From UBA9300 sp964577305 (GTDB lineage: Bacteria; Bacteroidota; Bacteroidia; Bacteroidales; VadinHA17): 21,170 nucleotides of DNA. The first letter of the stretch is position 1. Each line of letters starts with the position of its first letter. The stretch is from positions 1 through 21,170 of the forward strand of contig CAZNYS010000062.1 of NCBI GenBank assembly GCA_964577305.1. The letters are read 5' to 3'. Positions 14,252-21,170 of the stretch are shown here, piece after piece. Below the pieces are notes generated by a model, which saw only the letters and a list, made by a program, of their open reading frames with translations, ran no database searches and had not been told where the DNA came from. A program made the translations under genes and the position numbers.

Positions 14252-15160
14252 TTAAATCTTCTCCACAGTATATCCTTTCTGTTCCAGAAGTTCGCGGATA
14301 TTATCGGGGCCGAAATAATGACCTGCACCCACAAGCACAAAATATGTTGCAGGTTGTTCTTCAGCAAGTTTTTCAAATTGTTCTACCCAGCTCTTATTCC
14401 TGTTGGTAAAAACCATATCATAGGCCTGCTTCACCTGGGGATTGTTAAAATCCATGCCCTTAAGGAATTCCTCTTCTAATAAAGCAATATTATCAGAAAA
14501 ATATGCTTCAAATAGTGGCAGTTCTTTTTCTGCCTGTGACTCCATATTAGCTATTGTATTTTCCAGGACCTGGACCTGGATTAATACTGGTGCATCGAAT
14601 TCAAATAATACGACCTGGGTTTTAATATCGTCAAGTCCGATAATTTCTTTATTGTCCTTTGTGGCTAATTCGTGGAAATATTTGTCAATGGCCAATAAGG
14701 GATCAAATCCCACCAGTTTCGATTTTGTTCCTGTAATAGTCATATTCAGAAGCCATCCTTCGTATTTAAAATATTTATCCAGTTCGTCTTCCCCGAAAAT
14801 CTGTTTGAGCTTTTCTATGCTTTCTGGCTTAAGGTACTTGTCGAGATAATCCGCTTCGGGCAGTGTATCCTTTTGTGCATAATTAAAGATTTCCTGTTCT
14901 ATACCCTCAAAATCATTTTCCAGTTCCATGATTACCTTATCGGCTTTTTTATAGTAATCAGTATAAGTGCGAGGGAGTGGGTAGTATGCTTCCTTTGCAG
15001 AATGTATTGAGCCGGCCATGTAAAATGTTGATCCATTTATTTCGGTCTTCCATATAAAGCAATCAGAAGGTTCTTTTTGAGTACAGGCCGGAACTAAAAT
15101 AAGGAGTCCGGTAATGACCGATAGCAGGGAAATTTTTTTAGTTGAGTTTAGCTTTTTCAT
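14252..15160 (-). CDS. TraB/GumN family lipoprotein
   Basis: The product is 302 aa with a signal peptide ending in the lipobox VPAC (C26). The TraB/GumN family signature is present in order: GSIH (50-53), a Glu after the first helix (ME(79)LE(81)), 'NRNKSWVEQ' with the conserved Arg late in the chain, and GAGH (278-281). The length is normal for the bacterial GumN group. The family is predicted to be a metal-dependent hydrolase or peptidase related to the Tiki proteases, based on conserved GxxH and Glu residues; the substrate is unknown. It is placed 71 bp downstream of the NTF2-like lipoprotein gene on the same strand, so the two may be co-transcribed. Confidence 0.88.
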   Translation of the reverse strand: MKKLNSTKKISLLSVITGLLILVPACTQKEPSDCFIWKTEINGSTFYMAGSIHSAKEAYYPLPRTYTDYYKKADKVIMELENDFEGIEQEIFNYAQKDTLPEADYLDKYLKPESIEKLKQIFGEDELDKYFKYEGWLLNMTITGTKSKLVGFDPLLAIDKYFHELATKDNKEIIGLDDIKTQVVLFEFDAPVLIQVQVLENTIANMESQAEKELPLFEAYFSDNIALLEEEFLKGMDFNNPQVKQAYDMVFTNRNKSWVEQFEKLAEEQPATYFVLVGAGHYFGPDNIRELLEQKGYTVEKI

Positions 15161-15231
15161 ATTACAATTTTTGGAGGTTGGTCATAAAGTGCCAATAAAA
15201 TTAGAAATTAATTTAATAGAATTTAAAGCTC

Positions 15232-15795
15232 TTATCCTTCTTCCCCTTCCTCTCCTTCTTCTCCTTCATCTTCTTCATCGTCTTCATCCTCGTCACTTCC
15301 ATATCTGGCAGGTGCAACACGCCTTTTGAGTGCAGCAATTACGTCAATCTTGCATTCATCCCATTTATCTTCGAGGTTTACAAGGACAATGACAAGGAGG
15401 ATATCCTCCGCTTCTTCTTCTTTATCCACGCCTGACCATACATTATGGTACAATGCCAGTGCAGTGTTTTCGTAAACATTGATAACAAGATTGGAATCCT
15501 TATTATCATAGTTTTCAAATTCATCCCAGTGCTTGAGATCCATAACTGAATTAGCAATTTCATCCCATCCAACGTATTCCACATATCCATCATCATCCAT
15601 ATAGACCATACGTGAGTTTTCATCCTGTACCCATAAAGCCTGGATCCTGGATAAATCACCTGCAAGGTAAGCAGCTCTTGCTTCCTCAATTACAGCCTTT
15701 ATGGCTTCTTTTTCTTTTTCAATGTCGATGTTTTCCTGGCATGATATTCCTGCAAGAAGAGCCAGTAAAATAAGTGGCAAAAATAACTTCTTCAT
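15232..15795 (-). CDS. NTF2-fold (SnoaL/DUF4440-like) lipoprotein with acidic GEE tail
   Basis: The product is 187 aa with a signal peptide ending in the lipobox GISC (C19). Residues 26-160 fit the NTF2-like/SnoaL cone fold: helix 'EKEAIKAVIEEARAAYLAGDLSRIQALW', then 'DENSRMVYMDDDGYVEYVGWDEI', 'VINVYENTALALYHNVWSG' and 'LVIVLVNLEDKWDECKIDVI'. The pattern suggests a ligand-binding or degenerate enzyme role; no activity can be named. The last 20 residues are only D, E and G, ending in a GEE repeat. At the DNA level this is a purine/pyrimidine-biased run (15235-15294) that could expand by slippage. A hairpin lies 48 bp upstream of the start. Confidence 0.75.
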   Translation of the reverse strand: MKKLFLPLILLALLAGISCQENIDIEKEKEAIKAVIEEARAAYLAGDLSRIQALWVQDENSRMVYMDDDGYVEYVGWDEIANSVMDLKHWDEFENYDNKDSNLVINVYENTALALYHNVWSGVDKEEEAEDILLVIVLVNLEDKWDECKIDVIAALKRRVAPARYGSDEDEDDEEDEGEEGEEGEEG

Positions 15796-15842
15796 GATTC
15801 TCTGGTTTTATGGTTAAGAATTTTAAATGCTTGCTTGTGAGA

Positions 15843-15865
15843 TTCTAACTTTATGCAAGTTAGAA
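15843..15865. promoter_or_regulatory. 9-bp perfect hairpin in the intergenic leader/trailer
   Basis: TTCTAACTT (15843-15851) pairs perfectly with AAGTTAGAA (15857-15865) around a 5-nt loop. It lies 48 bp upstream of the NTF2-like start codon and 72 bp past the stop of the hydrolase gene, both on the minus strand. It could end hydrolase transcripts (no strong T-tract) or lie in the leader of the next gene. Confidence 0.4.
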
Positions 15866-15895
15866 ATTTGGATAATGCAGGTCAAGAATAAATAA

Positions 15896-15925
15896 GACGA
15901 ACGACAAAAGACAGGAGACAAAAGT
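15896..15925. repeat. Dispersed TTTTGTC/CGTTCGTC repeat, copy 2 (inverted)
   Basis: Its reverse complement starts CTTTTGTCTCC and ends CGTTCGTC, matching copy 1 at 2239-2268. Internally it has a direct repeat GACAAAAG. It starts 13 bp away from the hydrolase stop codon. Confidence 0.6.
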
Positions 15926-15937
15926 AGGCCTCGTTGT

Positions 15938-17032
15938 TCAATCGCTCAGCACTTCCTCCCTGAGTATTGTATTAAACCTATCCGGCTCTTCGTAAAGGGG
16001 ACTGTGTGCTGAATTGCTGAAGCTATAAAAGGCCTTTTCCGGTGCCTTCAGCTGGTCAAAAAAATCCTTTGCTACAATAGATGGTGTCTGGTAATCATAT
16101 AAACCCTGGAAGATATATACCGGTACCTGCATACTGTCGATATCATTGAACAGGTTATTGTGTATTATGTCTGACCACAGGTTTACAAGTGAATACATAC
16201 TTCCACGCCCGTAATTTATCTTATCACGAAGGGTATATTCTTTTGTGTCGAGTACCATTTTTATTACCGGCCACATGCCATCGAGGTCATGTGTAATGCC
16301 GCCTCCGAATTTGTTAACATATTTACGTTCATATCTCAGAAAATTAATCCAGGTGTTACTATCTGCAGCCAGTGAATCGGGGAATGTCATATTATTTATT
16401 CGCTTAAGGGCCTTTTCATCATTCCGCTGTTCAGCCTGTTCTTTTATCCAGTCAAATGATACCCTTTCTCCCCTGTACTGGCGGGCAACCTGCCCGATGC
16501 CAATGTATGCATGGTACAGTTCAGGGTACCTGTCAGCAGTGAGTATTCCCAGGAATGATCCCCAGGAATGACCTGCCAGGTAGATTTTTTCCCTGTTGAA
16601 CCGCTTTATGAGAATTTCACTCAGTTCCCTGGTATCGGAAATCATTTGTTCCAGGTTCATACTTTCAGGGAGGATGTCTTTAGAAAATGATTTGCCTGCA
16701 CCACGCTGTTCCCAGTACACTATTAAGTAATCGTTCTCAAGGGCCGGGTTCATCTTTCTCATGACGGCAATTTCCGGGCTACCCGGTCCGCCATGCAGGA
16801 AAAGCATAACAGGCCTGGTAGTATCAGCACCACGTATTATCAGGTACTGATCAAGGTTGCCAAGATTTATTTTTTCAATCGTTGATATACTGGCAGGTAA
16901 AGGATCGCCGTCAGGTCTGGTCAGCGGCTGTGCTTTGCCGGGACTCTTTATCCATAATATAATTATAACAGCAAGGACAAGCGTTAGCAATCCGCCTACT
17001 ATGTAAAGGAGTACTTTAAAGAATTTTTTCAT
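15938..17032 (-). CDS. Membrane-anchored S33 (prolyl iminopeptidase-like) alpha/beta hydrolase
   Basis: The product is 364 aa. A single N-terminal transmembrane anchor (residues 5-28) precedes the catalytic domain, which therefore faces the periplasm. The S33 peptidase pattern is complete: oxyanion motif HGGPG (80-84), 'WEQRGAGKS' (the usual DQRGxGxS with Glu for Asp), nucleophile elbow GHSWGS (S156), acid D313 in 'GLYDYQTP' and H343 in 'SAHSP'. Proline iminopeptidases and close relatives remove N-terminal Pro or related residues from peptides; other S33 hydrolases act on esters, so the substrate is open. The cap insert (about 180-300) is long. The ATG at 17032 is preferred over a GTG at 17056 because it begins MKKFFK before the anchor. 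It is divergent from the double-barrel gene. Confidence 0.87.
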   Translation of the reverse strand: MKKFFKVLLYIVGGLLTLVLAVIIILWIKSPGKAQPLTRPDGDPLPASISTIEKINLGNLDQYLIIRGADTTRPVMLFLHGGPGSPEIAVMRKMNPALENDYLIVYWEQRGAGKSFSKDILPESMNLEQMISDTRELSEILIKRFNREKIYLAGHSWGSFLGILTADRYPELYHAYIGIGQVARQYRGERVSFDWIKEQAEQRNDEKALKRINNMTFPDSLAADSNTWINFLRYERKYVNKFGGGITHDLDGMWPVIKMVLDTKEYTLRDKINYGRGSMYSLVNLWSDIIHNNLFNDIDSMQVPVYIFQGLYDYQTPSIVAKDFFDQLKAPEKAFYSFSNSAHSPLYEEPDRFNTILREEVLSD

Positions 17033-17141
17033 GATTGGTAAGGTTGATTTTGGCACGAAGTTAATTATCAGGATATGATCTGCAAATTATTTTTGTAGTG
17101 AAAAATGGATTTTTGAAAGTTTAATTATTGTGAGCGAGTGC

Positions 17142-17280
17142 AAAGTGGGTCTGCCCTTCGATGCGCACCTCAACCTTCGTTCCTCAGGTTTCGGCGCTTA
17201 CTCAGGGACCTTTGGCCTCTGGACAAAACCTGCTTTAGTACAAGCATATACTTTTCAAGGTTTATCGAAAAGTGGGTCTG
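17142..17280. repeat. Structured element bracketed by 12-bp direct repeats
   Basis: AAAGTGGGTCTG occurs at 17142-17153 and again at 17269-17280. Between them, four short stems nest: GGT (17148-17150)/ACC (17208-17210), CCCT (17154-17157)/AGGG (17204-17207), GCGC (17163-17166)/GCGC (17194-17197), AACC (17172-17175)/GGTT (17187-17190). A further 6-bp hairpin CTTTTC/GAAAAG is at 17251-17272. The TTCG-rich core matches 16 of 21 positions of the core of the 1328-1417 element. It fills the middle of the 305-bp gap between divergent genes, which holds no gene. It could be a small mobile or dispersed repeat, or a structured RNA or leader. Confidence 0.5.
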
Positions 17281-17337
17281 AGATGATGAGGCATGATATT
17301 TGCTCTTCAATATTTAGTTAACCTGAACCACAAAACC

Positions 17338-18747
17338 ATGAAACGGCTACTTACAATGATGCTGGCGTTACTACTAAGTGTTATTTCGTCAGTTAGTTAT
17401 ACCCAGAAGTTATCTTTTGGTTTCAATAGCGGGATAAACATTTCTGATATTCATTTTACCTCTAATTATAATTATTCCGGCAAATGGAAGTACAAGCCCG
17501 GACCTTTGCAGGGTATTTTCATCGATTATTCCCTTAACCGTTACCTTGGAATAAAATCGGGTGCTGATTACTCAACGGTCTATTATGAAAATCACACTTA
17601 CTTTGAGATGCCCCCTTATCCAATCCTAAATTGGTCCATATATCCAGGTTCATCATTGCCTCTTAACAGTGCGTCCCTTATTACCAGCTGGTTCCCTGTC
17701 TCAAGGATGATGAATTTCAGCTACCTGACTATCCCGTTGCAGCTCAGGGTAACTATCCCTTCCAGGCCACAGCTAAGCCTTGCTGCGGGAGCATACTATT
17801 CTTTCCTGCTGGCCAGCGATTATGAATATAATTATAACAAGGATACAGATGATAAAAAGAATGACCTTGGTTTTATTTATTCCGCCGGAATCACATATCC
17901 TGTATCGGAGCGGTTTGATGCAATGTTCAATATCAGGTATATTACAGGCCGCAGGGAAATACCCCAATATGAATATTTCAGGCACGGTTCGGCCGGTTTC
18001 GCACTTGGAGTGGCATACAAGATTATTCCCGGGAAACAGGATGATAGTGATAAGGGGGAGATTCCGGATTCCATTAATAATGAAATTTACCTCACCTACA
18101 GGGGAGGGGTAAATATGTCCTGGAACTCATGCAATCCACACCGTGACAGGTATTCGTTTTATGCAGGGCCTTCACTTGGTTTCAATATAGGTTTTGAAAT
18201 GTCGCCCAGGACATATTTCCGCACAGGCTTATCCTTTGAACGGCAGGGTTATGCCTTAAGGGATTCAAGTGATTCGAATCACAGATACGTTATCGAGGGC
18301 GATGCTGACTATTATGTCGCGACAAAGGTTAGCTCGGACTATATAGTAATTCCAGCTTTACTTGAGTTCTATACCGGTGAAGCAAAGCAGTTTTACCTTA
18401 ACGCAGGGACATATCTTGGATTAAAACTGAATGCACATTGTACCGGCACGGCTGTTGAGGATCAAAGCAGGCATGGTATTTACGAACTTGAGGAAACTAC
18501 AGTTTATGAGAATCTTGAACAGGCACTAATCACTACCGATATCGGCATGGTTGCGGGTGCGGGGTTGGTGCTGCCATTTCCGGGGAAATGCAACCTGGAT
18601 ATAGGCCTGCAGTTCAGGCAGGGTTTCTATGAAGTTTATGATACAGATGATATCAGTGAAGAATTAAGACCGGGGCGTGGAGAGTCAATTATTCGCAACA
18701 GCACGATAACGCTACATGCAGGTCTCAGACTTCCTGTTTACAAATAA
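17338..18747 (+). CDS. Outer-membrane protein with two tandem PorT/OmpA-like beta-barrel domains
   Basis: The product is 469 aa with a signal peptide (1-22, ending SYTQ). It reads as two successive barrels. Domain 1 (24-230) has 'LSFGFNSGINISDI', 'LQGIFIDYSLNRYLGIKSGADYS', 'FSYLTIPLQLRV', 'LSLAAGAYYSFLL' and 'GFALGVAYKI'. Domain 2 (250-469) has 'YLTYRGGVNMSW', 'LGFNIGFEMSPRTYFRTGLSFERQG', 'DYIVIPALLEFY', 'FYLNAGTYLGLKL' and 'ITLHAGLRLP'. Both halves repeat the outer_membrane_beta-barrel pattern (PorT family, about 200 aa each), joined by a charged linker (231-247). A single such domain is the usual length. The ATG at 17338 is preferred over 17293, which would put the signal peptide inside. 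It is followed after 15 bp by the BNR lipoprotein. A weak -7-like GATATTTG (17295-17302) lies upstream. Confidence 0.82.
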   Translation: MKRLLTMMLALLLSVISSVSYTQKLSFGFNSGINISDIHFTSNYNYSGKWKYKPGPLQGIFIDYSLNRYLGIKSGADYSTVYYENHTYFEMPPYPILNWSIYPGSSLPLNSASLITSWFPVSRMMNFSYLTIPLQLRVTIPSRPQLSLAAGAYYSFLLASDYEYNYNKDTDDKKNDLGFIYSAGITYPVSERFDAMFNIRYITGRREIPQYEYFRHGSAGFALGVAYKIIPGKQDDSDKGEIPDSINNEIYLTYRGGVNMSWNSCNPHRDRYSFYAGPSLGFNIGFEMSPRTYFRTGLSFERQGYALRDSSDSNHRYVIEGDADYYVATKVSSDYIVIPALLEFYTGEAKQFYLNAGTYLGLKLNAHCTGTAVEDQSRHGIYELEETTVYENLEQALITTDIGMVAGAGLVLPFPGKCNLDIGLQFRQGFYEVYDTDDISEELRPGRGESIIRNSTITLHAGLRLPVYK

Positions 18748-18762
18748 TACGAAAATGAGATC

Positions 18763-20040
18763 ATGAAACCACAATATATTCTTCCGACAATTATTTTATT
18801 TTTAGTTGCATCCTGCACGCCTGACCCATCTTACAGGTTACTTGAGTATTACTCTTTCCACTTTACAGGTAACCAGGGTAACCGCCTCCTGGCTGGTGAG
18901 TCAAAGGATATTGAAGTTAACTATAACATAATCACCAATACAAATGCCCCGGTTGACTCTGTAAGGACGGATTTTGAAGTGGTTACCGGGGGAGGCACCG
19001 TTATCCAGGAAAAGGCTTATGTTACTTCCGGGGAGACTGTCAATGCAATATGGCAGCTCGGATCAGATTCATTTAAGCAGGAGTTAAAGGTATCGTTTTA
19101 TGACCTGGGTGGGAATTACCTGACTTATTTAGGCCAGATGGCATATGGTTTCAGGGATAATGAGTGGGATGGGATCAGCGCAGAACCTGATAACAGGATT
19201 ATGGATATGGTGGCTGATACAGTGAATAATTTCACATTAATGATCTCAGGTGGTAATTTATACAGGCAGGGTGAAAGGTATTTCCTGTGGGAAGAGGTAG
19301 ATGACCTGATATGGGAAGAGGGTGAATGCCGTACCATAGAGATCGACAGTGAGGGTGTAATATATGTGAGTACGTGGGAAGGAGAAGTGTATAAAAGCAC
19401 AGATCATGGTGAGACATGGTCGGAATGTACGAAGCCATACCCTGACAGGAATGAATATATTTACAACTATGTGTCAAATGATAATGATGTGTGGGCTTTT
19501 GCACACGGTTACCCGATAAAACGCTCGAAGGACAACGGCCTTACATGGACAGTAATAAGCGGCCTGGAAGAAGCAGGATTTGGAGATGTTTTCAGGCTTA
19601 ATAATGGTAACCTGTTATTTCACGGGTCAAACTGTTGCAGTCTTTACATCTCGGATGATGATGGCCTTACCTGGAACCATATACCCACCCCCGGATTATC
19701 AGTCAAGTTGTATGTAAATGATAATGATGAGATAATAATAATTACCCAGCTTGGTGGAGGTGAGTTTTACCTGTCAACGGATTATGGTGAAACCTTTACA
19801 CATGTGCATCATGTTGGCCCGGGTTTCAGCTCATCAACATCAAACATCTTCACCAGGTGGAAGGATTATTATTATGTCATTGTTCCTCAGGTAGGTATCT
19901 ATAAGACTTATGACCTGGTTAATTATGAGGATTACTGGACCAACTTGAGTCTTGTGGATCTTTTCATTGATCATAACGGGGTGCTGGTAGCAAAAGACCA
20001 GGATAACGAGACTGTTTACTACAGGCACAATACTGACTAG
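18763..20040 (+). CDS. BNR/Asp-box propeller lipoprotein
   Basis: The product is 425 aa with a signal peptide ending in the lipobox VASC (C18). Residues 28-130 form a beta-sandwich-like N-terminal region with no clear family. Residues 145-425 form a propeller of the sortilin/BNR type with four Asp-boxes of pattern SxDxGxT(W/F): STDHGETW (D214), SKDNGLTW (D257), SDDDGLTW (D299) and STDYGETF (D340). Asp-box propellers serve as binding domains (sortilin/VPS10, photosystem II assembly factor Ycf48) or as sialidases; the catalytic Arg triad of sialidases is not evident, so binding is more likely. It lies 15 bp after the double-barrel gene on the same strand, which suggests one operon and perhaps a surface complex of barrel plus lipoprotein. 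Confidence 0.85.
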   Translation: MKPQYILPTIILFLVASCTPDPSYRLLEYYSFHFTGNQGNRLLAGESKDIEVNYNIITNTNAPVDSVRTDFEVVTGGGTVIQEKAYVTSGETVNAIWQLGSDSFKQELKVSFYDLGGNYLTYLGQMAYGFRDNEWDGISAEPDNRIMDMVADTVNNFTLMISGGNLYRQGERYFLWEEVDDLIWEEGECRTIEIDSEGVIYVSTWEGEVYKSTDHGETWSECTKPYPDRNEYIYNYVSNDNDVWAFAHGYPIKRSKDNGLTWTVISGLEEAGFGDVFRLNNGNLLFHGSNCCSLYISDDDGLTWNHIPTPGLSVKLYVNDNDEIIIITQLGGGEFYLSTDYGETFTHVHHVGPGFSSSTSNIFTRWKDYYYVIVPQVGIYKTYDLVNYEDYWTNLSLVDLFIDHNGVLVAKDQDNETVYYRHNTD

Positions 20041-20062
20041 GAGAATCTGAATGACTGGAATT

Positions 20063-20114
20063 AATAACTACTTTTTCAGGTTATTGAGGTCAATATTAAT
20101 ATGATAAAATATTG
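20063..20114 (+). terminator. Two weak AT-rich hairpins after the BNR gene
   Basis: AATAAC/GTTATT (20063-20068 and 20080-20085) and CAATATT/AATATTG (20091-20097 and 20108-20114) are perfect 6- and 7-bp stems. They start 23 bp after the BNR stop codon and precede the TerC promoter. A T-run lies in the first loop but none follows. Their AT content makes chance formation possible. Confidence 0.3.
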
Positions 20115-20124
20115 CCATTTGTCA

Positions 20125-20154
20125 TTTGATTGAATGCTTATTCCTGTATATTTG
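20125..20154 (+). promoter_or_regulatory. Bacteroidota-type promoter (TTTG / TAnnTTTG) for the TerC gene
   Basis: A -33-like TTTG (20125-20128) is followed after 18 bp by TATATTTG (20147-20154), an exact match to the Bacteroides -7 consensus TAnnTTTG. The usual spacing is 19-21 bp, so this is slightly short. It ends 27 bp before the start codon at 20182, which gives a sensible short leader. No yybP-ykoY (Mn-sensing) riboswitch structure fits in this leader. Confidence 0.55.
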
Positions 20155-20181
20155 GTATTTAATTTAATCCCTGGTTAAACA

Positions 20182-21132
20182 ATGCTGGTCTGGATAATAT
20201 TCATTTCTGCCATTCTTGTTTTTATGGTAGTCGATCTCGGGTTTTTTAACAGGAAGGCCCACGTGATATCTCTCAGGGAAGCTTCCACCTGGACTTTAAT
20301 GTGGGTTTTTGTTGCACTTGTTTTTGCAGGTGTAATTTTTTTGATTTATAAAAACGCATTAGTAGATAACATTGATAACTTAAGTCCAAGGTCTGCAGTA
20401 ATTAAATACATCACGGGCTACCTGATAGAACTTTCCCTTAGTGTTGATAATATATTTATCATGGCAGTTATCTTTTCAACATTCAGCATACCTGCCAAAT
20501 ACCAGCATCGTGTACTTTTCTGGGGTATACTGGGCGCTATAGTTTTCCGCCTGTTGATGATCCTCTTTGGTGTGATGCTTATTCATAAGTTCGACTGGAT
20601 TACTTATGTATTCGGCGCTTTCCTCCTTTATACCGCAGTAAATATGTTTATTAAAAGGAATAAGGAGAGTGATTTCCGGAATTCGCTGATATATAAGCTT
20701 ATTAAAAGAATGTTCCCGGTAACAGACAGTTTAAAGGGTCAGAGGTTCTTTTTAAAATATAAGGGCAAAATAATCATTACCCCATTATTAGTTGCATTAA
20801 TGGCAATAGAAGCCGCCGACCTGCTCTTTGCCGTTGACAGTGTACCTGCAATACTGGCTATCACATCAGACCCCTTCCTGGTGTTCAGTTCAAATATTCT
20901 CGCTATCCTCGGCCTCAGGTCGATGTATTTCTTCCTGTCGAACATGCTGGACAGGTTCAGGAACCTGAAATTCAGTCTTATTGTAATATTACTTTACGTC
21001 GGCATTAAGATGATCCTTTCCCATTACCCTTTGATCGGGGAATACTTCACCGAATGGGTTTCACTTACGTTCATCATCCTGGCCATGCTGGGTGGGATAC
21101 TTACATCCGGCAGAGCTGCAAGTAAGGATTAG
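20182..21132 (+). CDS. TerC/Alx-family integral membrane protein (probable metal exporter)
   Basis: This 316-aa polytopic protein has about 8-9 hydrophobic helices. Both TerC signature motifs are present: ELSLSVDNIF (83-92, the usual ENSLSVDN with L for N) and EAADLLFAVDSVPA (210-223), whose acidic residues E210, D213 and D219 line the predicted metal path. The length matches E. coli Alx (about 320 aa). Alx-type proteins export Mn2+ and respond to alkaline or metal stress; TerC is linked to tellurite resistance and to metal loading of exported enzymes. No other ter genes are nearby, so a tellurite operon is unlikely. It starts with ATG behind its own promoter and is followed 3 bp later by an AACCACCCCG repeat. 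Confidence 0.92.
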   Translation: MLVWIIFISAILVFMVVDLGFFNRKAHVISLREASTWTLMWVFVALVFAGVIFLIYKNALVDNIDNLSPRSAVIKYITGYLIELSLSVDNIFIMAVIFSTFSIPAKYQHRVLFWGILGAIVFRLLMILFGVMLIHKFDWITYVFGAFLLYTAVNMFIKRNKESDFRNSLIYKLIKRMFPVTDSLKGQRFFLKYKGKIIITPLLVALMAIEAADLLFAVDSVPAILAITSDPFLVFSSNILAILGLRSMYFFLSNMLDRFRNLKFSLIVILLYVGIKMILSHYPLIGEYFTEWVSLTFIILAMLGGILTSGRAASKD

Positions 21133-21135
21133 GAT

Positions 21136-21170
21136 AACCACCCCGCCCTTAATCCTCACCCCGAAGCCTC
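21136..21170. repeat. AACCACCCCG intergenic repeat, copy 3 (cut by window edge)
   Basis: AACCACCCCG (21136-21145), followed by CCCTTAATCC, matches the left end of copies 1 and 2. The rest runs off the window. It starts 3 bp after the TerC stop codon. Confidence 0.6.

Noticed and set aside
14442..14849. 135-codon open frame antisense to the TraB/GumN gene
   Set aside because: It overlaps the conserved TraB motifs fully and its translation is Ser/Asn-rich with no domain.
17130..17321. 63-codon open frame on the plus strand through the direct-repeat element
   Set aside because: The frame runs through the hairpin arms and direct repeats, its start is a weak codon, and the peptide has no recognisable pattern; the DNA structure explains the sequence better.
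18763..20040. Sialidase function for the BNR-repeat protein
   Set aside because: Asp-boxes alone are structural; I could not find the Arg triad or the catalytic Tyr/Glu arrangement of GH33 sialidases.
20041..20181. yybP-ykoY manganese riboswitch upstream of the TerC-type gene
   Set aside because: I looked for its paired helices and conserved loops; only two AT-rich hairpins were found, both upstream of the promoter.
20182..21132. Tellurite-resistance (ter) operon
   Set aside because: Only a TerC-family gene is present; no TerA/B/D/E/Z-type genes flank it, and the length fits Alx.

Overview
The window looks like a piece of a Bacteroidota chromosome, probably a free-living Bacteroidales/Marinilabiliales-type lineage (the order is a guess). 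The signs are many short lipoproteins with an N-terminal signal and a lipobox Cys, a TraB/GumN protein, PorT/OmpA-like beta-barrels, a DUF1343 (NamZ) enzyme, almost no Shine-Dalgarno sequences, and one good TAnnTTTG-type promoter in front of the last gene. I see no tRNA, rRNA, CRISPR array, transposase, integrase or phage gene.

Layout. (1) Positions 67-2085, minus strand: a redoxin-fold protein without a CXXC, a VOC/glyoxalase-fold protein and a bacterial lipocalin (Blc). (2) Positions 2323-8145: a plus-strand M49-type zinc peptidase lipoprotein faces a minus-strand pair, a large fusion of a DigH-like GHL10 glycosidase to a NamZ-like exo-muramidase and a zinc alcohol dehydrogenase. (3) Positions 8264-13924 look more AT-rich: a divergent pair of unrecognised cytoplasmic proteins, one with a hydrophobic hairpin and a DUF3892-like C-terminus, then a GT39-type membrane glycosyltransferase, a five-repeat propeller lipoprotein and a PEGA lipoprotein. 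(4) Positions 13933-17032, minus strand: a 31-codon relic resembling the start of an M24 peptidase, a TraB/GumN lipoprotein, an NTF2-fold lipoprotein with an acidic GEE-repeat tail, and a membrane-anchored S33 peptidase-like hydrolase. (5) Positions 17338-21132, plus strand: a double beta-barrel protein and a BNR-repeat lipoprotein in a tight operon, then a TerC/Alx-type membrane protein.

The genes do not form one obvious pathway. Most act at the cell envelope: outer-membrane or periplasmic lipoproteins, peptidoglycan turnover, glycosyl transfer and metal export. The most distinctive content is (a) the DigH-NamZ fusion, which would join endo- and exo-acting peptidoglycan glycan cleavage in one protein, (b) the unexplained divergent pair at 8264-10568, and (c) the intergenic DNA, which carries at least five families of short repeats with two or three copies each in 21 kb: tandem hexa-, hepta- and octamers, TTCG-rich imperfect hairpins and a palindromic AACCACCCCG element at gene 3' ends.
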